From Caldifarciminota bacterium (lineage in GTDB: Bacteria; Hydrothermota; E44-bin80): a stretch of DNA of 6,591 nt. Within the stretch, counting starts at the first letter, position 1; each line of letters begins with the position of its first letter. The position numbers and the translations under genes were made by a program. The DNA is taken from assembly GCA_023127905.1 (NCBI GenBank), contig JAGMEZ010000533.1, positions 1-6,591 of the forward strand. The letters are read 5' to 3'. The notes under the pieces were generated by a model. That model did not search any database and was not told where the DNA came from. It saw only the letters and a list, made by a program, of their open reading frames with translations. Below are positions 1 through 5,244 of the stretch, piece by piece.

Positions 1-472
1 CTTCACATAAGCCGGGAAGCAAGGCGAAGAGAATGAGAAAAACTGGAAGCTCAGAAAAAGTTTTTGGTAATATCTTTAAGAAAAAGCATACTGCTGGATT
101 TTCCCCAAATATTCTTTCCAGTAATCCCGACACTAAAGCATCAATTACAACCACCAACCCCCATGACAATACACCCAGAATAGCACTCCTTAATGCCAGG
201 GAGAAAGATATTTTTCTGAATCTAAAAGATTCTTTTATGTCAACCCTCTTAAGTTTTACAAATAAAAGAGCGGGTAATAATATTAAAAATATCTCGGTAA
301 TGAATATACCTAAAAATATAGATTTAAGTTGGGTTATCGAGCCGACAGTAATTACTAAAATCCAACTGATTAGAAAAAGAAAAAAAGCATCTGAAATTGA
401 TTTAGTTGGTTCGTATTCTATACTACTTGAATTCTTTCGAAAAAATATCTTTTCTCCCCATTCATTTTTCAT
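1..472 (-). CDS. CPBP family intramembrane glutamic endopeptidase (CAAX/Abi-type), N-terminal part, cut by left window edge
   Basis: The visible 157 residues are strongly hydrophobic, with predicted membrane segments near residues 29-45, 51-72, 90-116 and 142-155. The last visible stretch reads LPVFLILFALLPGLCE. In CPBP proteases the segment 'PalcEEllFRG' carries the catalytic EExxxR motif, so the window ends exactly on what should be the first catalytic Glu. The family cleaves proteins inside the membrane; members act in CAAX-type processing, bacteriocin maturation or immunity. Which role applies here is not visible. The ATG shares the ATGA overlap with the stop codon of the upstream YoaP-like gene, which fixes the start and implies translational coupling. 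The assignment rests on hydrophobic pattern, position and the LPGLCE motif; the second Glu, the Arg and the later His motifs lie outside the window. An unrelated polytopic membrane protein remains possible. A plus-strand open frame over the same bases is a shadow. Confidence 0.72.
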   Translation of the reverse strand, partial: MKNEWGEKIFFRKNSSSIEYEPTKSISDAFFLFLISWILVITVGSITQLKSIFLGIFITEIFLILLPALLFVKLKRVDIKESFRFRKISFSLALRSAILGVLSWGLVVVIDALVSGLLERIFGENPAVCFFLKILPKTFSELPVFLILFALLPGLCE

Positions 473-1302
473 TTTGAATTATTTGCTTTTAGTGTATTTG
501 TTAATACCTCCCGAATTTCTTTTTTTTCTAAAGGTCCGTAGGTGCTCCATGGAAACTTACCGTTAACATATGTACCGCTTTCTATCCCATATTTTACCAA
601 TGTCTCACGATCATCAACACAGAACCCATTAATGACAACTCCCTCGCCAAACTCCTTGCATACATCTCTCAGGTTGAGAAGTGTATAAGGATCTGCTGGA
701 CACTTTGAGGACCAGAAGATATCAATCACTACTTTGCCAGGAACCTGCCTGAATTGATATTTCTGCTCATAACGAATGGGTGAAGGAATCTCCACAGGTT
801 CAAACCTTTTTATAAGCATTTTCAGTCCTTCGTTCTCGAACTCCTCAAACCCAAATTTATTAAAGAAATCTTTCATATCCTCCGTATAGGCAAACCCAAA
901 AGGTGTTACAATCCCCTTGCATTTGTCTTTCACGTTTTCTATCATCGCTTGAACCAATGCGCTACCGCATCCAGGAATTCTCTGCTCTTGTGGTTCTTCC
1001 CACGGTGGAGTATGTGGAGCAATCATACAGTTGATAATGTAAAGGTCTTTACCCTTATGGAAGTTGGAGTGCTCGATTGGCATATATTCTATGAACCCAA
1101 CTGCTTCTTCTCCTTCATAGGCGATTTTAGCAGAAAGTCCTTTGGGGATCATTTTTTTCAGCCACTCCAGCTTTATTTGAACAGAGCGGAGTGCAGTCCG
1201 TTCTTGTTCTGTGAGTTCTGACTTCATATCTAAATTACGATTGCCACCTATACAGCATACCTCGGCAAATATTGTATCATTGTCTAATGGTTTTATTTCC
1301 AT
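469..1302 (-). CDS. GNAT N-acetyltransferase with C-terminal YoaP-like (thioredoxin-fold) domain
   Basis: A 277-residue two-domain protein. Residues 1-160 are a GNAT fold: a beta strand with GEEAVGFIEYMPIE (64-77), a second strand DLYIINCMIAP (86-96), and the acetyl-CoA pyrophosphate loop RIPGCGSALV (108-117), which fits R/QxxGxG/A. A C-terminal DFFNKFGFEEFE stretch (145-156) matches the usual 'yFeklGFe' element. Residues 188-270 resemble the YoaP-like domain: VVIDIFWSSKCPADP, then YVNGKFPWSTYGPLEKKEI. The thioredoxin CxxC position reads S198-S-K-C201, so only the second Cys remains and classical dithiol chemistry is unlikely. GNAT enzymes move an acetyl group from acetyl-CoA to an amine; the substrate of YoaP proteins is not known to me. 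The ATG is well placed: AGAGAGGA lies six bases upstream (1307-1314). The stop overlaps the CPBP gene start by four bases, so the two proteins are probably made together. Confidence 0.85.
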   Translation of the reverse strand: MEIKPLDNDTIFAEVCCIGGNRNLDMKSELTEQERTALRSVQIKLEWLKKMIPKGLSAKIAYEGEEAVGFIEYMPIEHSNFHKGKDLYIINCMIAPHTPPWEEPQEQRIPGCGSALVQAMIENVKDKCKGIVTPFGFAYTEDMKDFFNKFGFEEFENEGLKMLIKRFEPVEIPSPIRYEQKYQFRQVPGKVVIDIFWSSKCPADPYTLLNLRDVCKEFGEGVVINGFCVDDRETLVKYGIESGTYVNGKFPWSTYGPLEKKEIREVLTNTLKANNSK

Positions 1303-1349
1303 ATTTTCCTCTCTTTTTTATTTTCGGTATAAAGAATATTCCTATAATA

Positions 1350-1394
1350 AATCCCCCCTATCCCCCCTTTTTCAAAGGGGGTAGAGTTTGACTC
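1350..1394. repeat. C-run/G-run inverted repeat, probable dispersed intergenic element
   Basis: On the plus strand two C6 runs (1353-1358 and 1362-1367) are followed by a perfect 8-bp hairpin, CCCCCTTT / AAAGGGGG, with a 3-base loop (1363-1381), then TAGAGTTTGACTC. No U-tract follows the hairpin on either strand, so a simple intrinsic terminator is unlikely. 'CCCCCCTnnCCCCCCTTTTTCAAAGGGGG' resembles short intergenic elements that I recall being common in genomes of uncultured bacteria; this is recall, not a search result. The element sits between the methyltransferase and YoaP-like genes, and on the minus strand it would lie in the 5' leader of the YoaP-CPBP pair. The flank 1372-1394 resembles 2263-2291 elsewhere in this window. 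Confidence 0.6.
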
Positions 1395-1475
1395 GATTTT
1401 CATATTCATTCATAATATTTTTCACAATACCTGTTCTCAGTTAAGTATCAGGGATTTTATATTTGCAATTTTATG

Positions 1476-2186
1476 TTACTTTCTTCCCATTATTATCAAT
1501 TGCGTTGCTCTCAATATTCCTGTATCATACAATCTTCTTTTAAAATGCTCTCCCCTCTGCTTAAATGTTTCATATTCAGGTAATCCTTTTAATTTCTCAA
1601 TTTGATTATCCAATGCTAAAGCGACTGTATCTAATTCATCCATATTTTTTACTGTATCCTTGTTCTCAACATATTCAATCATATCCGTGATTTCAATACC
1701 TGTATTACGGACACTGTTAATAATTTCCTGTCTTTTAAATGTTTTATTATGTCTTATTCCAATCAATGTATCTATGTCTGATACCAGATGGTGGTAAAAT
1801 ATATGTGTCAATTGTGCCTGTTTGTGAGTATCACAGATTATTTCATTAAGTAAAAAGTATCCATGGGATTTCATCACCCGTTTTGTTTCCTGTAATGTTC
1901 TATTTACGTTTCCTAAATGGTGTAATGTATTGGAAATGCATACTGTATCAAAACTCTCATTTGGAAATGTAATGTTTTCTGCATCCATTTTAATAAATTG
2001 AATATTTTCCTGACCATATTGTTCCTGTGCTGTTTGAAGAGCTCTTTCATCATTATCAATTCCGATTATCTGTGTATAATCCTTAAAGCCCTCCGTGATT
2101 ATTGGAATGAATTTTCCTGTTCCTGTTCCGACATCCAGGATCCTTCCCCCGGAAATAGTTTTCAACTTCTGCTTTAATACTTCCAT
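1476..2186 (-). CDS. Class I SAM-dependent methyltransferase
   Basis: A 236-residue Rossmann-fold methyltransferase. Motif I is ILDVGTGTG (16-24). The acidic residue that binds the SAM ribose is in IGIDND (41-46), the adenine-contacting acid is in KMDAENI (66-72), and motif IV is FDTVCISNTLHHLGN (79-93). The next strand is GYFLLNEI (109-116). These are Methyltransf_11/25 features. The C-terminal 120 residues, rich in charged helices (KNMDELDTVALALDNQIEKL), presumably form the substrate lid. The substrate cannot be read from sequence. The ATG start is forced by an in-frame TAA two codons upstream; the ribosome site is weak (GGGA about eight bases before). Only 15 residues precede motif I, short for the family, so the original 5' end may have been lost at the junction with the adjacent beta-helix relic, whose stop codon is that same TAA. 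The stop is at 1476-1478. Confidence 0.85.
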   Translation of the reverse strand: MEVLKQKLKTISGGRILDVGTGTGKFIPIITEGFKDYTQIIGIDNDERALQTAQEQYGQENIQFIKMDAENITFPNESFDTVCISNTLHHLGNVNRTLQETKRVMKSHGYFLLNEIICDTHKQAQLTHIFYHHLVSDIDTLIGIRHNKTFKRQEIINSVRNTGIEITDMIEYVENKDTVKNMDELDTVALALDNQIEKLKGLPEYETFKQRGEHFKRRLYDTGILRATQLIIMGRK

Positions 2187-2189
2187 TTG

Positions 2190-2288
2190 TTAATTCCCAG
2201 AGTGTTCGAATGCACCAATGTCGTATCGTACATCGTGGGGCCGGGGATTCCCGTCAAAATCATCAAAGGGAGGATAGAGTTTGTAGTA
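2190..2288 (-). pseudogene. Relic of the C-terminus of a right-handed parallel beta-helix protein
   Basis: Read on the minus strand, these 33 codons give YYKLYPPFDDFDG, NPRPHDVRYDIGAFE and HSGN, then TAA. 'D.DGNPRP.....DIGAFE' is the hallmark ending of many secreted parallel beta-helix proteins (choice-of-anchor and NosD-like families). No start codon with a ribosome site precedes it, and the frame runs upstream only as the wrong frame of the outer-membrane gene. It is therefore a fragment rather than a working gene. Its local GC content (GGGAATCCCCGGCCCC) is higher than that of its neighbours. It lies in the 131-base gap between the barrel protein and the methyltransferase, in frame with the methyltransferase and stopped two codons before that gene's ATG. 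The motif match is strong; calling it a decayed gene is inference. Confidence 0.7.
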
Positions 2289-2317
2289 CTCTAAACCTCT
2301 TATTTCTTTTTTATTTC

Positions 2318-2986
2318 CTAAAAATAGTATTGCACATATAGATGAGGATAAAATTTATTCTGTAAATATCGAGATCTATCTGTATACTCTTCATTTCTTT
2401 CTCTTCCGTTTGCGTATGTAGTTGTGGATTTGTAATATTCTTTATTCCACACATATGAAACAATATCGGCATGTAAACTTACAGCGAAGTGTTTATTGAA
2501 GAGATATCTGCATCCAACATTTATCAATGCGCTGAGATTGTACCATGAACGTTTAGTCTCCCCGTGGTATGTTAAGGTGTCTTCTGTATAATTATAAGAT
2601 AGGTTTTTTTGTCGTCCTGGGGATACTCTAAAAGCAAATCCTATATGTGGAGATAACCCTTTACCTGAACCCAAAAATTTTCTGTAACCTACCTCAAGTG
2701 ACAAGGTTCCGTAAGAGTAATCATAGTCTTGTGAATATTCCTCTTCGTAGGTAGTATCGGGATATATGCTTTCAATGCTCCCTTTTTCTTTATCCTGAAA
2801 ATATTCTGTCCAATCGTATTGCAATCTAAAGAGCAGTTCATTCTTCAAGGAAAAACTCTTTATGAATGCAAAGTCATTAATTTCTGTAGATGCTTCAACT
2901 CCCCATTTTCCCTTTCCCTCACATTGCACTGAAAGGGAAGAAATAAACAGAAATGCAATACAGATAAAAATGGTATACCGTAACAT
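2318..2986 (-). CDS. Predicted outer-membrane beta-barrel protein
   Basis: A 222-residue exported protein that I do not recognise as a named family. Residues 1-22 form a signal peptide (MLRYTIFICIAFLFISSLSV, then QC-EGKG). The rest alternates polar and aromatic/hydrophobic residues typical of barrel strands, for example NELLFRLQYDWTEYF, YGTLSLEVGYRKFLG, LSPHIGFAFRVSP, WYNLSALINVGCRYLF and FAVSLHADIVSYVW. It ends PHLYVQYYF; a terminal aromatic, usually Phe, is the classical Bam-recognition signature of outer-membrane barrels. About eight strands fit the length. Loops are rich in Asp, Glu and Tyr (TTYEEEYSQDYDYSYG). The ribosome site is excellent: AAGGAGGT (2993-3000) six bases before the ATG. 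It starts 61 bases after the stop of the TM1410-like lipoprotein and is probably in that operon, which suggests a shared envelope role. Confidence 0.75.
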   Translation of the reverse strand: MLRYTIFICIAFLFISSLSVQCEGKGKWGVEASTEINDFAFIKSFSLKNELLFRLQYDWTEYFQDKEKGSIESIYPDTTYEEEYSQDYDYSYGTLSLEVGYRKFLGSGKGLSPHIGFAFRVSPGRQKNLSYNYTEDTLTYHGETKRSWYNLSALINVGCRYLFNKHFAVSLHADIVSYVWNKEYYKSTTTYANGRERNEEYTDRSRYLQNKFYPHLYVQYYF

Positions 2987-3047
2987 AGTAACACCTCCTT
3001 TTAATATATTTTATTTTTTATTTTCGTATAATACATGTACACCTGAT

Positions 3048-4037
3048 TTATTGCGTCTCAAAGTATTCGAAAGCATCAATGATATCGAGATAGACTCCAT
3101 CGAATCCTGCATTAAGGATTTTCTTTAGATAAGAATCATCATTCCCATAGATAATATCCTGCCAATCAGAGAACCAGTAACGGACCTTGTAGTTGCCAGG
3201 CCAATCTGGATTTTCTTCTCCAAGCCATTCAGGTGGATTGGTTTCCCATCCAGTTTGCCAGTAATACCGGTAGTCTTCAGCCTCTCCTATGCTCATATAC
3301 GCAATTACCAGTCGGGTACTGCCATTGTTTTTGAGCTTTAGAGAGGCTAGTTCTGCTGGGGTAAGTTCGTTATCATCATAGAATAAGTCAATAATTAGTA
3401 TATCATAGTCTGTTTTATTCAATGCGCTCAGGAAACTGTCTTTATCGGTAAATTCACCTGGATTGATTAGATACAGAAAGTTTTTTGTTTCTGAAAGGTG
3501 AGAGATATTTGATGTATTCACATTGTATGGATATACTGGATATGAAGGGATATTATCTAAATCCCTGTGATATGCAGCAAATGATATGTAGCCTTTGGTA
3601 ACATTATATTCATAGGAATCGTCAACGTAGGACTGAGTCCAACAATAGTCTGTAACCAGAACTTCAACGCCATTATTCTTAGCAATATCCAGGAAAGCAA
3701 TCATGTAGTCACGTTCTGATAGCGGGGTAAGTTCATTGTCGTTATCATACCCATAGAAAAGATCCTCCCTTCCGACGCCATCAATTGAATTGATATATTC
3801 CAGGTCAGGATTACCAGTTTCTTCTCCATTTTCAGTCAGTAATTCCTGACCATTTTGAGGAATGATGGTAAAGTTGGAACTGATTCCCTTTGCATATCCG
3901 CTGATTCCCTGGATAAAATTCCTCATATCCTGACGATAATCCCTTCCATTTTCTTGCCCATCGATGTCGTTTTTAGGGCATCCTGATATTAAAATACATG
4001 CGATTATGAGAATAGTTATCCTTAATAAGCTTTTCAT
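3048..4037 (-). CDS. TM1410/MJ1477 family (GH114-like) glycosidase-type lipoprotein, halves in swapped order
   Basis: A 329-residue protein with a lipoprotein signal (MKSLLRITILIIACILISGC, lipobox LISG-C20). Signatures of the TM1410/MJ1477 family, once misannotated as cysteinyl-tRNA synthetase and related to GH114 polygalactosaminidases, are abundant but permuted. Motifs that normally end the barrel come first: DYRQDMRNFIQGISGYAKG (33-51), TIIPQNGQELL (57-67), IDGVGREDLFYG (85-96), VEVLVTDYCW (124-133) and GYISFAAYHRDLD (149-161). Motifs that normally open it follow: KNFLYLINP (185-193), YDILIIDLFY (211-220), RLVIAYMSIGEAEDYRYYW (242-260), NPDWPGNYKVRYW (276-288) and GFDGVYLDIIDAFEYFE (311-327). 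The protein stops right there. Predicted role: a cell-surface TIM-barrel hydrolase or glycan-binding lipoprotein; activity is unproven. A strong promoter lies upstream (4136-4164). The ATG has only a weak, very close GGGA site, but the signal peptide supports it. An outer-membrane barrel gene follows. Confidence 0.85.
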   Translation of the reverse strand: MKSLLRITILIIACILISGCPKNDIDGQENGRDYRQDMRNFIQGISGYAKGISSNFTIIPQNGQELLTENGEETGNPDLEYINSIDGVGREDLFYGYDNDNELTPLSERDYMIAFLDIAKNNGVEVLVTDYCWTQSYVDDSYEYNVTKGYISFAAYHRDLDNIPSYPVYPYNVNTSNISHLSETKNFLYLINPGEFTDKDSFLSALNKTDYDILIIDLFYDDNELTPAELASLKLKNNGSTRLVIAYMSIGEAEDYRYYWQTGWETNPPEWLGEENPDWPGNYKVRYWFSDWQDIIYGNDDSYLKKILNAGFDGVYLDIIDAFEYFETQ

Positions 4038-4073
4038 TCCCGAAACACCGAATAATACGAATATCTTACTTAT

Positions 4074-4101
4074 TTAGATGAACATTAATGCATCACTCCT
4101 A
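4074..4101 (-). promoter_or_regulatory. Strong ribosome site with a three-codon leader frame, in frame with the lipoprotein gene
   Basis: TAGGAG (4096-4101) lies ten bases before an ATG (4083-4085) that reads Met-Phe-Ile-stop (TAA at 4074-4076). An alternative ATG at 4091-4093 reads Met-His-stop. The Met-Phe-Ile frame is the same as that of the lipoprotein gene 36 bases further on, with no other stop between. It could be a leader that couples ribosome entry to the weakly signalled lipoprotein start, or an old start cut off by one ochre codon. The sites are visible; the function is inference. Confidence 0.4.
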
Positions 4102-4135
4102 ATATTTTACACCAAGGATGTTGCTCTTTTTTGGG

Positions 4136-4164
4136 ATTTTACTACTTTTAACTTCGTTTGTCAA
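4136..4164 (-). promoter_or_regulatory. Near-consensus sigma70-type promoter for the lipoprotein/outer-membrane genes
   Basis: On the minus strand there is a perfect -35 TTGACA (4159-4164), a 17-base spacer and a -10 TAAAAT (4136-4141, five of six consensus bases). Transcription should begin near 4129, giving a leader of about 90 bases before the ATG at 4037. No terminator is seen between this promoter and the end of the barrel gene at 2318. Confidence 0.75.
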
Positions 4165-4210
4165 CATGCTTTTTTAACTACAAATTCTAATCGTCAATAA
4201 ATTGTGGACT

Positions 4211-4253
4211 TTGAGATTGCTTCACCCAATTTGGTGGGGTCACAATGACACCC
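4211..4253. repeat. Dispersed intergenic repeat candidate (GATTGC ... CAATGACA type)
   Basis: On the plus strand the region reads TTGAGATTGCTTCACCC, a short centre, then GGGGTCACAATGACACCC. The two arms are imperfectly complementary (ATTG...CAAT outside, CACC...GGTG inside). 'GAGATTGCTTC...GCAATGACA' is a very widespread short palindromic intergenic repeat in bacterial genomes, from general knowledge. A single copy in this window cannot prove dispersal. It lies between the phosphoesterase stop and the lipoprotein promoter. Confidence 0.45.
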
Positions 4254-4357
4254 AGCTAAATCCTAAATTATTAAAATTGTGAGTCAAGTGGATAAGTATA
4301 AAATTTATTTCATTTCAAGATAATAAAGGGGAGGGTATTAGAAGATATATACTTTTT

Positions 4358-5077
4358 TCACATCTCTATTTCATAAAAAACCTTTAGTATTCGTTCTGCT
4401 GCTGGTACTCCTAACTTAATGAAATCATCCTTCAGTTTTGAATTATCATAACGAATTTTCTTAAAAGTAAAATTTATGGTTTCTGAATCAATTTCAGCTA
4501 AACAAAATGATACCGTTGATTCCTTTGAACAACCAAGTGAACCTGGATTTATAAATGTCTTATTTCCTCGATATCGAATTAAAGCTTGTACGTGAGTATG
4601 TCCAAAAAGAATGTAATCAACTGCTATCCCATCGTAATCCTTTATGAAATCATTTAGGGATTTCCCCCCATATAATAATGGCATTGCAGTTGTACTATAA
4701 GGACGGGAGTGAATCATATATATTTTCTTTTTGTTTATGGTTAAAATGTTTGATTTAGAAAGTTGACCAAGTTTACTAACTATCTCCGGTCCAAGTTGTT
4801 CTATTGTCCAGTCCTGATGCGCGTATTCATCTTCCGGAAAGGCAGATGGATTTCTTTTTAGTAATGATATCTCATTGTTACCAAGGATATTTATGAATCG
4901 TTTATCTTTTAAAATAATTTCAGTGACTTCTTTTGGATGAGGTCCGAGCTGTAAAAAATCACCAAGATTTAATATGTCTGAAACTTGAAAATTATTTTTT
5001 AAGTATTTCAAAAAGATGTTTAGTGCATAAATGTTTGCATGTATATCCGAGACAATGGCAATTTTTTTAGTTTTCAT
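4358..5077 (-). CDS. Calcineurin-like metallophosphoesterase (Metallophos_2, YfcE/MJ0936-like)
   Basis: A 239-residue protein with the ordered metal-binding motifs of the family: SDIHAN (10-15), NLGDFLQLGPHP (37-48), LGNNE (65-69), MIHSRP (121-126), LFGHTHVQ (157-164) and FINPGSLG (175-182). The tail IRYDNSKLKDDFIKLGVPAAERIL fits the 'v.YD...v...glP' ending seen in many members. Such enzymes use two divalent metals to cleave phosphodiesters or phosphomonoesters in the cytoplasm; the substrate is unknown. Two positions depart from the general pattern: GNHD/E is GNNE and the HGxP-like motif is HSRP. The first is also variable in YfcE-type proteins, so activity is not excluded. The start is placed at the ATG at 5077, with AGGGAG seven bases upstream, rather than a TTG ten codons earlier that lacks a ribosome site. 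It appears to be a single-gene unit: a terminator precedes it and a promoter for the next gene follows. Confidence 0.88.
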   Translation of the reverse strand: MKTKKIAIVSDIHANIYALNIFLKYLKNNFQVSDILNLGDFLQLGPHPKEVTEIILKDKRFINILGNNEISLLKRNPSAFPEDEYAHQDWTIEQLGPEIVSKLGQLSKSNILTINKKKIYMIHSRPYSTTAMPLLYGGKSLNDFIKDYDGIAVDYILFGHTHVQALIRYRGNKTFINPGSLGCSKESTVSFCLAEIDSETINFTFKKIRYDNSKLKDDFIKLGVPAAERILKVFYEIEM

Positions 5078-5084
5078 ATTCTTT

Positions 5085-5090
5085 CTCCCT
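5085..5090 (-). promoter_or_regulatory. Ribosome binding site deciding the phosphoesterase start
   Basis: AGGGAG sits seven bases before the ATG at 5077. The in-frame TTG at 5107 has no purine-rich site before it and would add ten residues (MHKWTIGRKN) ahead of the first beta strand, so the ATG is preferred. Confidence 0.7.
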
Positions 5091-5118
5091 ATTGTCCATT
5101 TATGCAAATTTCTGGACG

Positions 5119-5135
5119 GATATTAACTTAATATC
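5119..5135. promoter_or_regulatory. Perfect 17-base palindrome, candidate operator of the phosphoesterase gene
   Basis: GATATTAA-c-TTAATATC is a perfect inverted repeat with 8-base arms and a single central base. It is centred about 50 bases upstream of the phosphoesterase ATG, between that gene and the terminator of its upstream neighbour, where an operator would be expected. No convincing -35/-10 pair was found beside it. The DNA is AT-rich, so chance is a real alternative. Confidence 0.4.
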
Positions 5136-5201
5136 TACACCTACAATATTTTGACCGGTTTATAGTTAGCTTATTATTGTAAATCTGCTTGCAAAAAGAA
5201 G

Positions 5202-5230
5202 AAGGGAGGGTAAGAATGGAACCCTCCCTT
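5202..5230 (-). terminator. Intrinsic terminator of the beta-helix protein gene
   Basis: A perfect 10-bp stem (AAGGGAGGGT at 5202-5211 with ACCCTCCCTT at 5221-5230) and a 9-base loop. On the minus strand it is followed by TTCTTCTTTTTGC, a pyrimidine-rich T-tract. It begins 14 bases after the stop codon at 5245, and separates the beta-helix gene from the phosphoesterase gene. Confidence 0.85.
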
Positions 5231-5244
5231 TTATAATATGATTG

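Larger units (their letters stand above)
4038..4357. other. 320-base intergenic region with repeat, promoter and leader frame
   Basis: No coding frame of credible length or composition appears on either strand here. From right to left it holds AT-rich DNA after the phosphoesterase stop with no obvious GC hairpin plus U-tract, a dispersed-repeat candidate (4211-4253), a near-consensus sigma70 promoter (4136-4164) and a ribosome site with a three-codon leader frame (4074-4101). The promoter and leader serve the TM1410-like lipoprotein gene. Confidence 0.6.

Noticed and set aside
33..566. Plus-strand open frame of 177 codons
   Set aside because: The minus strand of the same bases encodes a hydrophobic CPBP-like protein with a coupled start and family motif. 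The plus-strand translation is Lys/Ser/Asn-rich, matches nothing recognisable and overlaps the end of the YoaP-like gene.
949..1221. Plus-strand open frame of 90 codons
   Set aside because: It lies wholly antisense to the GNAT domain of the YoaP-like gene and has no family features.
1362..1381. C-run/G-run hairpin as an intrinsic terminator of the methyltransferase gene
   Set aside because: No T-tract follows on the minus strand (GATAGGGGGG follows instead), and it lies about 95 bases past the stop. It is better kept as a repeat.
3001..3047. Separate promoter for the barrel gene in the 61-base gap
   Set aside because: A TATTAT-like -10 can be picked out, but no -35 lies at a workable distance; co-transcription with the lipoprotein gene is simpler.
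2862..3128. Plus-strand open frame of 88 codons
   Set aside because: It overlaps antisense the start of the barrel gene and the end of the TM1410-like gene, both well supported.
5078..5107. TTG start extending the phosphoesterase by ten residues
   Set aside because: There is no ribosome site before the TTG, while AGGGAG is well spaced before the ATG at 5077, and the first conserved strand begins right after that ATG.
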